A DNA stretch of 64,000 bases from Akanthomyces muscarius (lineage: Eukaryota > Ascomycota > Sordariomycetes > Hypocreales > Cordycipitaceae), in NCBI RefSeq assembly GCF_028009165.1, contig NC_079244.1:3844001-3908000 (forward strand). The letters run 5' to 3'. Position 1 is the first letter of the stretch; every line of letters begins with the position of its first letter. Shown one piece after another: positions 1 through 12,100 of this stretch. Below the pieces are notes generated by a model that saw nothing but the letters and a program-made list of their open reading frames with translations, ran no database searches and was not told the DNA's origin. A program made the translations under genes and the position numbers.

Positions 1-496
1 GTGCACGGAGTTCAGCGGAGCTTAGCTTGTCGATGCTTTCGACCCATGTCAAGTGCTCGGCGGAATGGGCCAGGCAGATTTCGTCTCTTCGCGCTGGTCG
101 CGCGGGAATCCTCCACATATATTTGGTAGGGGACTCCTTGATGATCCGGGGCAGCTCAGTTTGTGGACCAGTATAGACCAGGCCCATTTTCTTAAAAGCT
201 TTGAAGATCTCATGAATGCGCCTCGGGTCTTCCGGGTGGTGTGTATTTGGGCTAAAGTCTGCATTCATGTGTAATTTCATACGGTCATCGTAGCAGCATC
301 CCGTAGGGAGTAGACCACGGCGATGAAGCAGCTGAAGAGCGACAGAAATTTCGTCAGGCTCGCTCTCCGATCCATAGTCGACGGAGTTGAACGGGCTGCC
401 GTCGCCGTCGGCTCGGGTGCTACCAGAGCCATTCATGGGCTCGGCTTCCGCCATGGGATGGTCATCGCCCTCCATCTTAACATCCCTTTGCTCCAT
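1..496 (-). CDS. hda1: Class II histone deacetylase (Hda1/Clr3 type), N-terminal part, cut by window edge
   Basis: The minus strand is open from an ATG at 496 to the window edge (165 codons). After an acidic, disordered start of about 60 residues, the reading contains TGCCYDDRMKLH, then HHPEDPRRI, MGLVYTGP, PTKYMWRIPAR and EICLAHSAEHLTWVE. This is the entry to the deacetylase domain of fungal Hda1/Clr3 proteins. The zinc-binding catalytic residues and the C-terminal Arb2-like domain lie outside the window. Family role: nuclear removal of acetyl groups from histone tails (H3K14 for S. pombe Clr3), acting in heterochromatin and transcriptional silencing. The start is the first ATG that gives an acidic N-terminus; the frame stays open a little further upstream, so an earlier start or a 5' intron is possible. 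Confidence 0.9.
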   Translation of the reverse strand, partial: MEQRDVKMEGDDHPMAEAEPMNGSGSTRADGDGSPFNSVDYGSESEPDEISVALQLLHRRGLLPTGCCYDDRMKLHMNADFSPNTHHPEDPRRIHEIFKAFKKMGLVYTGPQTELPRIIKESPTKYMWRIPARPARRDEICLAHSAEHLTWVESIDKLSSAELRA

Positions 497-2620
497 AACT
501 GAAAGTCTTTCAGGAGAGGTAGAGATATGATGGAAGACGAATTATGCGGGTCCGGAAAGCGAATAAGGTACGGTATTGCGCCTCGCAAGCAGGCTCATTC
601 AAGTCAACTGCCCCTGATATCTAAAACGAATGTCAGCAATAGATTCTACAAATGCAAGAAAATAGTATCCTGCAAGGACATGATAGAACTGAGTGCAGGC
701 AACAATAGCGGTTGCAACTGAAGCCGGAGGTTTTGGCCGTGGTACGAGCAACAAAGTTTGCTGGGGCTCGTTTTCGCAACGAAGCAGTCGCAGCAGCAGC
801 GCATCGCCCAGTTCCACAGACACAGACTCAGGAGCAAAGGCAGGGATTGCGCAAGTGTTCTTCACAGAAATACAATGTATATGTACGTGTTGACCGTGGT
901 TCGCGTCGGGGAGCAGAGGGTGTTCAGGCTGCAAATCATACCTGTGTGAGAGGACGCAGGGCGGTGCCCAGCGACGGCCGTCACAACCGGGGCGCTGCCA
1001 ATTAGAAAGGTGAATGAAGGACTAAGAGAGCCGCAATCTGGGGTTTTACCAAGGGTGATGGCAACAGTGACGATTCCGCAAGGCCGCTGTGGCTCACGGC
1101 GCAAACGCTCAGGGTAAGGCGTAACACAAGGGATGGGGTGCAATTGGAGGGCTGGTGACCGACTTGGCGTGGAGGAGTTTATAGTGGCCACTGACTGGCC
1201 CAGTTACTGTGGTTGCTTGTGCTGAGACCACGGTGCTGTTACGGGAGTGGGGACGCTCACTCTGATCTTGTGCACCAACTAGGTAACTCCTACATTGATA
1301 TCGATTGCTTTTTAAACTGACAGAAATCGAGAACGCGGAAGACCCCCCATTTCGGGCTGATGCGAAGTCAATAGATCGAGCTTATTTTATTAGCGTAAAT
1401 GCCCATATCGATCGGCGTAGGGTTGCGGCGCACCTCCTTGAGAAATTAAAGGATCTTTCCCTGTCGAGATTGAAAAGCTGTTGCCAAACTAAGGATGATT
1501 TGGGAGGGGAAGAGGGGAGTGAACACATCTTCGACGACAACACAGAAGTGATCGCCGCGTAGGCGCGAATATTTTCCTGGTCTTTTTTATCCGTAAGCCG
1601 CTAGTACAGCGCCGAATTGTACTTGTGCGCAAATACTTCATTACCGGCCTCCGTATCAGGCGAAAGATTGCGGCGGACAAGACAAATGCCCGGGCGGGAT
1701 AGCTGAAGATGGCCAGACAATCGTGGTGGCCTTTTACTACAAATTTTCGCGCAGAACATGAAGCTCGGAAAGGAAGCGTTTCAGGAGTCGCAGCAAGCTG
1801 TCATTCCATGCAAGTATTCACCAACTATTGAGGACTTCGATTCAGTATCGTTTCCTATTTACTGCCCAGAAAGAAACACACCATCTGCTGATCGCAGCCA
1901 CGGAAAGGCCAATTTGACAAGTCACTGAAGTAGCGAACTGCCAAAAAATCAATTCCGGCGAATCAGGAAGAGTGTCGAGCTTGAAGCTGAGAGGCAACTA
2001 AATGAAAAACGAGAGGAGTCATACAAGTCCAAGTTCGAACGCAAGAAACGGTAGCTGGCACCATCACCAGATATGGCAAGTGGCGAAAGAGTACAAGAGC
2101 TGTCTCGTCCATCTGGAAGGCGGTAAACAAGCTTGTGATATAAAAAGCCTTGAAGGCCTCGGCAACATGGAAATCGCCCCGATTTCGTGTCCAAATGTAC
2201 AGTGTTTTTCCACAAAAAAATCAACATTGACGATTAGCAAGTAAAATCGAGCGTCTCAATGCCTTGGGCAGAGACAGCAAGTGCGAGTCCATTGGTCTTC
2301 ATCAGCAAAAGCCCACCATATTACTTCTCGCTTTCCTCAAAGCTCGAGTGGGGATTGAAGGTAATACGAAATCCTTCGTCCATGGACGAGGGAAACTCGC
2401 GTTTAGGTGACGCAAAGGCGCTCATAGATTCCTTTACTCAAAGTGAAGGCCTAGGTACGTTACGTAACACGGTGGTCATGCGTGTACATCGTCATTCATC
2501 ATGAGTTGTTGCTCAAATAGCCAATTGAGTGCGTGAGTATTAGACTGCAGGAGCCAGAACGGGATGGCCTCGATATTGACAGAATCGAGTTCGAGAAAGC
2601 ACATCTGCACCCGAAAACGT
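497..2620. other. Intergenic region, no confident gene
   Basis: This stretch lies upstream of the deacetylase and downstream of the F-box gene. The first 600 bases or so could be its promoter and 5' UTR. From 1300 to 2500 only short fragmentary reading frames are seen, the most protein-like on the plus strand at 1305-1562 (85 codons, begins with TTG, charged, no recognisable domain) and around 1960-2060 (a charged helix-like run broken by a stop). They may be remnants of a decayed gene, but I could not identify a family. Confidence 0.4.
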
Positions 2621-3962
2621 CTACGCTTGCAGCATGGCAGTGTATCCATGTACATCAAACACGCTATGCATTTCCTCCTCCAAATATTCGCCATCATCTC
2701 CACGCGGAGAGTACCGCGAAAGCTGGCGCACTGGTGGCACGCCAGGCGGAAGCGTGCCGTCCGCCCTTCCATCCCGCCCGTACTTGATTCGTTGCAGGTC
2801 CCTCTCACCGCGAAAGTCCAAGATGCCCCCTTCGCAGTCCTCTGGAACAATGGGCAGATCATCCACAAGCTGCCGCTCCTCAAGTACGCATCGAATAACG
2901 CCCTGAAGCGACTCTTGATCGAGATTGAAGGTCGGACGCTGAAGACGAATCTCGGTAATGAGGCGCTTTCGCGTGTAGCTGTAGATATTCTCAAAGTAGT
3001 GCATCAGCTCTTCAGGACCCAGCTTGGCGTATGTCTTGACGATTCGTGCCCATTTGCTCTGATCATTCCACATGGCGTTGAGGGAATGTTCTCTGCTCAC
3101 TTGCTCCATTAGCGGCAGAGGATCGTACGACTAAGCGTTATTTCGTTAGTCAGCTGCGTCTAAATGTTTCAAGCGCTATACTCACCAACTGATACGTAGG
3201 GTCCAACCGGGGGCAGATGTAGTGCAGAATAACATCTTTCATAGTCTCGTGCAGATCAAGTAGCTCCATTAGCTCTGCTGTCGAGTGGCGGCGCATCTGG
3301 CTTGTCCTCACATCGAGCACAAAAGGCATGGGGTGACCAGCTTGGGGGCGCGTCCATTCACCATGGAAGTAGGTGCCATAGAGCCACCATCGATAAAAAG
3401 CGCGCCGAAGTCTGGGCAATTCTTGTTCATTCAGGGCCCTGCAGTCCTCTGGGTGATGGAACCATCGCATCTGCGGAAACAATTGCTCCCATTGGCGAAC
3501 CAGCCGGCACATGCGCAAAATAGGCCTCAAGTCATCCTCTGCCAACACTGCAACGCCACTACTAGCCACACCTGCGGCTTTGCGAACAGTTGAAATGCCC
3601 GGTCTACTCGCCGCCGAGTAGTTAGCGCCGTGATGGATGTGGCCAGGCTGGGGTCCGATCGTGTAACCGGTGTCGCCAGGGAAGCGCTTAAATACGACCA
3701 TGCGAGGTTGGTAATAAGTGCGGCCTTTTATATCCTCAGCCACTGCCGTGTAAACTTGAAGGAGCTCGTCGAACGGGCTAAATTCTTTCGATAAGACCTC
3801 CAAAAGGATCATTATTTTATTCTTGTTGAAAACGCCATTCAGGATTTTGCAAGCAAGGGAGAAATTGAAGATGGAATCAATATCTAAATGCGAGGAAATG
3901 TCCAGCAAGATCTCGACGGGACAGGCGGCAAGACCCTTTAGCGATTTAGCCCCCAATGTCAT
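2621..3962 (-). CDS. F-box domain protein, unknown target
   Basis: Two exons, 3962-3186 and 3130-2621, joined across a 55-bp intron (3185-3131; donor GTGAGT, CTAAC-like branch, acceptor TTAG) in phase 0, give 428 residues. The N-terminus (about residues 9-50, with PVEILLDISSHLD and FNFSLACK) has the spacing and hydrophobic pattern of a fungal F-box. The rest (WEQLFPQMRWFHHPEDC, FYRWWLYGTYFHGEW) resembles the large uncharacterised group of fungal F-box proteins without leucine-rich or WD repeats. Family role: substrate adaptor of an SCF ubiquitin ligase through Skp1; the substrate is unknown. The ATG at 3962 places the F-box close to the N-terminus as usual. An open frame just upstream (ATG at 4122, see next entry) could be an extra 5' exon. 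Confidence 0.75.
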
Positions 3963-4866
3963 GACTGCGTCGTGAACAAATATGTCGTAGCAGCGGCTGT
4001 GTGCTAACTAGCACCGGGACGTGAATCGAAGCAGGAGAGTCGATATACGGGAATTCAGTATCTGGGTAGAGGACAGGGTAGTCTGTTTTATCATCATTAG
4101 CTATGGTAAATTCGCGTGCCATTTTTATGAAAATGTTACCGAGCAAGCCCAATTTCTGAGTTCGGCGCGACTTTGAAGGTAGGCTGAGCTATGAGCCAAC
4201 CGTCAGGAAAGGGGGAGCGCCGCCTTTACAAGGTCCAAAGGGCGCTGCTTTGGACTGGCAGAAAAAAAAAGGCAAATGCCCCGTGTAAGATTTGAAGAAA
4301 AAAGTACGAATCTGTCCAGGAGTAGAGTCCAACTCCCTATGGTCCCCGTCTTCCACTTACGCGAAATGGACGACAGGAGACGGCGGCAGCGTGAACTTAC
4401 AGTCTAGACACCCCGGCGTTGGGGCTATACATAGAGCGTGAGGTATTGTGCGCCATTGCGCTGGTTTTGGTTTGTAATTGGGAAGCGGGCATTGCTGCCG
4501 GCGGTGTTGGATGATGCATGATGCGGAATGCACTCTGCTGGTCTTGCAGGTGAGATGCTGGATGGTGAAGGTGGAAAGCTTGGGTGGCCGCGCACGCGTA
4601 CTGATGGAAGCATGTATGTACGCGCACAGGTACCTACTGGTAGGCCCGTAGGTCCTATGTAAGTACGTGTAGGTACCGGCTTTTTACCGGCACAAAAGCA
4701 AGAGTTGCAACAGTAGCAAAATTAGGTAGTTACTGATAATCAAGTGAGACAACAGTCATTTTACGATTTTGCAAAACTAGCTAGTTCATTCTATAATCTA
4801 CATTTTCTTATTTTCGGACAAAAGCATCGCAGAACGCCAACGCCGTAAATGAAAACACAAAGTGTT
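3963..4866. other. Intergenic region with a possible extra 5' exon
   Basis: On the minus strand an ATG at 4122 opens a frame (MAREFTIAND..., running to 3946) just upstream of the F-box gene start. It could be an upstream exon or uORF of that gene; I saw no convincing donor/acceptor pair. The rest has runs of A, a short GGTA/TACC-rich stretch near 4628-4690 and no further gene signal. Confidence 0.35.
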
Positions 4867-5927
4867 CTATGCAAACAACTTTCTCTTGTCCAACTCGTCA
4901 CCAGGTATTTTCTGCTTGCTTCCGTTTGTTCGCAGACCGAGATCCGCCTTTCGCGACAATCTGCCGACCGTCTGCTCAGCTCTGGCGTTGTGGCGGCTAG
5001 CCTTGGACCGGCGCAGGTCGGCGCGGACTTGGTTGGGCGAGACAAACTGCTTGTTCTCGTAGATGATGGGTCCGCCAAAGGAACCCTCTTGTATGACGAT
5101 GGGGGTGAGGACGAATCGGGGTCCAATCTCGACGAGGTTGATCTCGAGGTTGCTGCTGGTCTTGGCGGCCCTCTTACTCTTTTTCTTGGCGTCCTTTTCG
5201 TCGCCGTCGCCATCGAGGAGTGATCCCTCAGTCTCACTAATCTGGTAGTTACGGATCCAGATCTTACCATCGACAACGCTGAATCCCATGACATGGTCGA
5301 TAAAAGGCTTGGATTTTCTCGCGCCCTCAGGAACGCCGAACGTGTGGAAGAACAGTTCTTTGATAATCTTGAGGTGCGGCTCCGAGTCGAAGGCGGCATC
5401 GAACGAGAGAAGAGGCCGCGAGCCCTTCAAGCAGTTGCCAGTGAAGTGCAACTCTTCCATGGTATGCACTGCATTCAGCCCATTAGTGTTCTGACAATCG
5501 TATCACGACACAATGCCACTCACAATTTTGCAGGTGAAACTTGACAGTAGGTCCATTAGGAACCTTGCTCAGCCAGACGTACAGATCCTGTCCCTTGCGG
5601 GCCTCGAAGAACAGGACATTGTTGCAGTTGTACAGCTCGGCGAGTTCATTGAGCTCGTTCAGGCGGGATTTGGAGTCGAATTTGGCATCCTTCCGGCCGT
5701 GAGGAAGCATCGAGGCAATATCGTTTAGCAAGTGGCGATGTCTGTTTACTTCTGTAAGCGAGCGTCCCGCGCGAAAAGCTACTCGAATGGGCAGGAAAAA
5801 ATTACCTGTATGTGACGCCGCGAGACGACAGGATTAAGACACGCTGCTTATTTTTTCTGGGGCCAGAAGAAGGGGCATCTTGCTTCTGAGCGCTGCTCTT
5901 GGAGAGTGACTTGTAAACGGCAGCCAT
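4867..5927 (-). CDS. BRX1: Ribosome biogenesis protein Brx1
   Basis: Three exons, 5927-5806, 5741-5524 and 5468-4867, are joined by introns of 64 bp (5805-5742) and 55 bp (5523-5469, donor GTGAGT). The spliced frame is continuous and encodes 313 residues, close to yeast Brx1. The Brix domain starts near residue 30 (NKQRVLILSSRGVTYRHRHL), followed by DIASMLPHGRKDAKFDSK, LYVWLSKVPNGPTVKFHL, ELHFTGNCLKGSRPLLSFD and FGVPEGARKSKPFIDHV, a highly conserved order. A lysine/acidic linker sits near residue 225 and the tail is basic. Family role: nucleolar 60S subunit assembly factor acting with Ebp2 on early pre-60S particles. The start gives the usual short basic N-terminal extension. Confidence 0.95.
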
Positions 5928-6578
5928 TATATTTTGTGCGCTGTCGCAACGAGTACTGGCGAAGATATCGTCTCTGGAGCAGAGTGCTTCGATCAAGAAT
6001 GGTTTGTAGGCTAACTGCCAAAATTTTGGGCGGAGCAAGACTTTCTCCGGCCGATAAGAAATTCTTATCGTAGCGCAGAACTAGGAACAGTTTCAACTAG
6101 CAAGTACGCAGTACTTAAACTTGCTGGCCTACTGCCAGAAAATGCTAGTCGACAGTACCCACCTTCTCACCCCCCTCCAATGCTGCAAATGCATGTGTCA
6201 GGCCTCATGGGGCGGTCTGGAGGGAATGCGGTTCGAGAGCCGTTGATCACAGAAAAAAAGCAGTATGTGAGATCAAATGTGACAAGTTAGTAGTTCCACA
6301 GTCAGGTCCAATCGGATGTATTTCATCATTAGAACTTTCATTTTAGCTACGTAAGGCGTAGCAGCAATCGTCAAACGCATCAAAAGTTGGACAACCATCA
6401 TAGAACAAAGGAAAGCCAAAGTGACTGCGCCATCTACTTCAACAAATCCGAAATCATCGCGGCCGCAACGGCGCAACCCAGCAGCACGTCAATAAATCCA
6501 TAGACGGCGTGATATCATGGGCGTAACGTGGCGAATTTACTGGCATCTAGGAAAAGATATCGAGCGCTGTACAAAACA
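5928..6578. other. Intergenic region, nothing clear
   Basis: This is the promoter side of BRX1 and the 3' flank of the Rab gene. A 67-codon minus-strand frame (6273-6476) has no recognisable content and is treated as chance. Confidence 0.5.
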
Positions 6579-7518
<940 letters not shown>

Positions 7519-9137
7519 GGCTGCGGTGTTGTAGCAAAAGGGAACGGTTGTGTATGCAGGCGATTGCGCTGACGTTGTGGTGTGGATGTGGAGGAGAGAA
7601 GTCGCAACTTTACAGAGGTCTGGTAGGAGGTCTGGTGCCAAATGGGGCTGCCGACGTTGCCCATGGGCCGGCGCAGTGTCCCTCCCTCTAATCTGTACAA
7701 GTCTTTTGGTGGGCAGCGAGGAGGGTTGGAGGGGCACCAAAGGCACGCCAAAGAACAACGACCCCTAACATAGGTAGGAGCCCAGGTACCTTCCTACGCG
7801 CCTTGCTCAGTAAAACTACCTACCTGTAGCGCTAGCGGCGCACAGGCAAGGGCAGAAGGGCTAGGGACCGAAAGATTCTTGAGGTATCTACCTAGGTAGG
7901 TACCTGGTAAGTAGGTACCCAGGCACCTTTCTACCTGGTAGGTAGCAGGCAGCCTTGCCGCCAGGCATCCAAGTACCTACCTACCGAGGTGGGTATACAA
8001 GCAGCAAAACAAGGTTAGGTAGGTACCTATTGAGTACCTACCTAGGCATAGGCAGTTAAAGTAGGGGCCACGACGGCCCACTGCATAGGTACACGCTACG
8101 AGTACATAACGGCCGAGATACCTCACCTAAATTACCTAGGCACTTGCGATGCTATAAAAGAAGGTCAGTTAGATAGAACTCTTATTTTGATATTACGTTT
8201 AATGATACCGAGATGTGATGGTAGTAGTATATTGCCCTGACCGAGATTTCAGCTTCACTGTTGCCTGATGCAATTAGCGCCCTCGCCCCGTGCACTTACG
8301 GGGCTTAGGTACCTTTGCTGTGGCCTGCCTGCCCTCGTAAGCCACAGGGCTACTACGTATGTATCTGGTGCTACGAGGTGATCCAATTCGTCACATATTA
8401 TAGCCAAAGTCAAGGCATAGTCTGTTGAAATATGTGGTATATTGTTTCGTAGTGACCACCGTAGTCTGAAGCTGGTGATACCTGCAAGCTTCCTCCAGCG
8501 CGGTCCTAAAATCACCAGCGTCGCTGTGGCACACTGCAGTGCGGTGGTGATAGACTGCCATAACTCGTGGCCAAATTGATCTTACTCGGGACTGGGGACT
8601 GACGTCGCGGAAGAGGACATGATACTACAAGAGATAGGCGATGAGTTCGAAAACTACAACAAATTAGACAGCCAAAGTTTCCGAGGTAATCGGCCTCGTG
8701 GCCGGCGTTTGTCGTTGGCTGCCGCCCACCACAAGTGGCCATGCAGCTGCCGCTGCCAGCTGCTTGCAACCACAAAACTTCTCGTACACAACGCACTGGT
8801 ACAGGAGATGTCGCTCTAGAAGCGGTACCATTCGCACGCGGCCGTCTCCTGTCACATCACAGTATCATCTCCGTGATTTGGGTAGGCTTCTCTTTCACAC
8901 CTCGACACAGCAATCTTGCCGCACAGCTCCATCCCACAGCCCTTATCGTTTGCAAACCTGCCCTTTTGCTCCTAGGCCCGAACGGTAGGCGCAAGATACC
9001 GCGCTACACTCGATTAAAAAGACTTGGGGCCTCAACATTTCCACATCATTGATGCATATCATCACAGCATTGCCGTGAAGCTTCTAAATGCTGTAGTGCG
9101 CATTGCCAACCCAGCTACCCAGCGTGAAGACAGAGCA
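7519..9137. other. Intergenic region between Rab11 and the chromodomain gene
   Basis: The region holds the divergent promoters of the two flanking genes. From about 7770 to 8130 it is dominated by TACC/GGTA tracts (separate entry). Frames between 8255 and 9052 are short, overlap on both strands and have no recognisable content. Confidence 0.5.
7770..8130. repeat. TACCTACCTAGGTAGG-type palindromic tract
   Basis: Over about 350 bp the sequence is built from irregular repeats of ACCT/AGGT units, often arranged as the self-complementary block TACCTAGGTA. Similar shorter tracts recur in other intergenic gaps (near 4628-4690, 15100-15130, 15355-15470, 25387-25404, 40888-40905 and 51430-51520) and never inside a recognised coding exon. 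Confidence 0.8.
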
Positions 9138-12100
9138 ATGGATATCGACGATATCGCCTCTGTCGCCTCAACGGTTGAGAATGAAGTCGACTCAGATGTC
9201 GAATGGCCAGTGAAACAAATACTCGCCGAGGGCCAGATCGAGGGCCAGACTGTGTATCTCATTGAATGGGAAGATTATCCGCTCAGCGATGCAACATGGG
9301 AGCCACCAGAGCATTTTCGAGAAAGCCTGTTGCAAGACTGGGCTGAGACCAAACAAAAGCAACAAGAGGGCAAAATACCCAGATTTTATATTGACGAATG
9401 GCGAACGGCAATAACGCAACGCTTTCGAGACAAATACGCTCGTCATGATATGCGAAACCGCGAACGTCAGCGCCGCGGCTTGAAAATCGAGCATTTTGAC
9501 AGGACATTGGAGGAAGTGATTGCGGAAATCAACGCTACGCCGAGTGACCAACCGAAAGCGACAGGGGATAGTGCCCACCAGCCTTCCACTGCCGATGCAC
9601 CACAGCCTGTTCCGCAGCAGGCTGAGTTCTCCGAGGAGCGCTCGCGTCGCTCATCAATAGATGATCTATTTTCGGATCCTGACTCGGAGATGGAAGAGGA
9701 CGCCTCTTTAGGATATTGTGACCCCGTCAACGAAGAAGACGTGATAGCGCCCACGCCGAGCGCAGATTCAGTACCCATGGACGATGCGGCGTCGACACAT
9801 GTCACGAGTCTGAGACCGGAGCGTGCACAACAGCTTCTTGCTGGTATCGTCCTAGAGTCTGCCGGAAAGCTGTCTTCCGGTGATAATTTAACCAGCCAAA
9901 AGCCAGGCGTGTCATTGTTGAAAGACATGCCGGATGCTGAATTCGATCTCGACAGCGACGCCATGGATATTGACGATACGAGTGGAGAGGCGTCACCGAC
10001 TACGCCGTCGCATCCAACGCTCGATAAAACATCTACGAAGCTTGCCAATGTTCATTCTATCTGCGAAAGTTCTTCTGCACGTAACTTCATTCAGCCTTGC
10101 CCGAAGCCAAGCACGGCAGCAGAAACATTTTCGCATCAGCGAGAGGACTGTGAAAAAGCCGAACAGGAGAACAAAAACGACATCACATCTGCTCCCCCAG
10201 CACGGCCTGTTCAATCGGGAAAGAGAGTGTCATTTTCGCTAACGGCGCATGTCAAAGAAAGATACAGCAGCAAAGCGGAAGCCAGTCTATTCGTTCCCGA
10301 CCGCTCTCATAAACAAAGTTCTTCGGCCTCAATCCCGAGGCCGGGAACCTTGATAGAATTGAAACCAAAGTCTGTCGAAGAAGACCAAATACGAGGATGC
10401 GAAAATGCTGGCGAAAGCTTGACGAAAACCTGCGTCATTGGGCCGATCAAGCTAACTTGTTCGTTCCAAGTATCTTCGCGGCCAGCAGACTCGCAAGCGG
10501 GCTTCTTCGAGAAGATCAAAGAGCATGAAGTTTTTCACTTCACGCACATATGTTCTGCCCAAGACTTCCTTCGGCAATTACGCGCTACCGAACTCAGTTC
10601 GGGTCTCTGGGTGACGGGAACAGCCTGTTCAAATCTTCAAGCAAATGCAATTCAGCTCGAGGCCATTCTGGATTGTCTGCATTCGTCCTCCTTTGGTCTT
10701 TTATGCCACGGCAATGGGTTGTGTCTGGTGATTTACCCGAGCAAATCTTCTGACTGGCAGGAAAATCCGCTCCCGACATCACCACCATTGGCCGGGGATT
10801 TGCTACGGTATCTGGCGTTCGTGCCCGCATCAACGTTTCAAGTCAGCGATATGTCATTGGATTTCACTTCACATTACTCCTCGGGCATTAGTATCTTTGA
10901 CAAGCAACTTTACCACAAACTGCTACCGAATATTGACCAATTAGACAAAACTCAGCCGATCCCGGATAGCTTTTTTCTAATGTTCCCGCCATCAGCAAAA
11001 CCTGAAGAAGATCTGCTCTGCCGATGGCTGAGGGTGTTCAATAAGAACTGCGAGATTCGTTCGTGTGCTGTATCGGGGCACTGGGCAAAATTTGTTGAAG
11101 GGTCTAGAGGTGCAGTTGTCCTACACCAGGATTGCATTCAATTACTCCATCGCTTGCCTCACTTCTCCAAGCTACTACACAGCCGAAATGAAGACTACAA
11201 TTTTTGGATTTTCCGACTACCCTTTTGCTCCCCAGTTTCCGAACTACAGCCCATGCATGAGTACATGGAACAAGTCGGCATCGCTTTGGACTGGGCATTT
11301 CCCCCAGGCGTCGCAGTAATGGCCACGCCCAGCTTCTTTATTTCGCAACCTATGCAGGCATACAATATGCTGAAATGGATTTGGCAAAACTTTTCGTCCG
11401 AGGCTCCAGTATATCGGCATGGGAAGCTGGTTGTTTGCCATGACTTGGACAAATGGCTACTGTCCTTAACGTTCGAGAAGAGCGAGGCCACTCTTGATGT
11501 GCGCGAGTCCAAGCAAATTTTTGACACTCGCATGAAAACTGTCATGTTGATGAGAAAGCTATTGGAGCAAGATCTCGAGGATGTAACGTCTCCAGTTGTA
11601 TTCGCACCAGTTTATATTGATGGGAACGATGAGCAAAGTCTTGTCAATTGGTTCGGGTGGTGGAGTATCTCTCAGGTCGACAAGTTTCGAAAATTCAGTG
11701 TCATCTGCTCCGATAACGACGACGACAAAAGGCTATCGAGATACATCAAACGGTCTGCCTTGCGGGAACTCTTCTCTAATGTCTGTGGCCTTGAGGGCAC
11801 AGCGGTGGATGCAGAACGCGTGAGCTTTAAGCTGGTTCATGACGATACGCCACAGTGTCTCAGTACATTTATTAGAGGTGTGAGCAACGACGCGCATGCA
11901 AGTTGGTGGAACCCTCTCGTAATTTGCCCATGGCCAGTCAATCAGCACGAGGGCAAGTCGCGATATGGTGACGCCAGTCAATGGGTGAACTTTTTCGCAG
12001 AACAATACATTGTTCGAGCGATAAGCGGAAAAACTTCACCTGGGAGAAAGAATACTCAGCTTGGATTTTTCTACACTGCAGAAGATGCGCAGACGCCGAC

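Noticed and set aside
9024..9137. Upstream extension of the chromodomain gene
   Set aside because: It begins with TTG and contains no ATG; nuclear fungal genes start at ATG, so 9138 is used.
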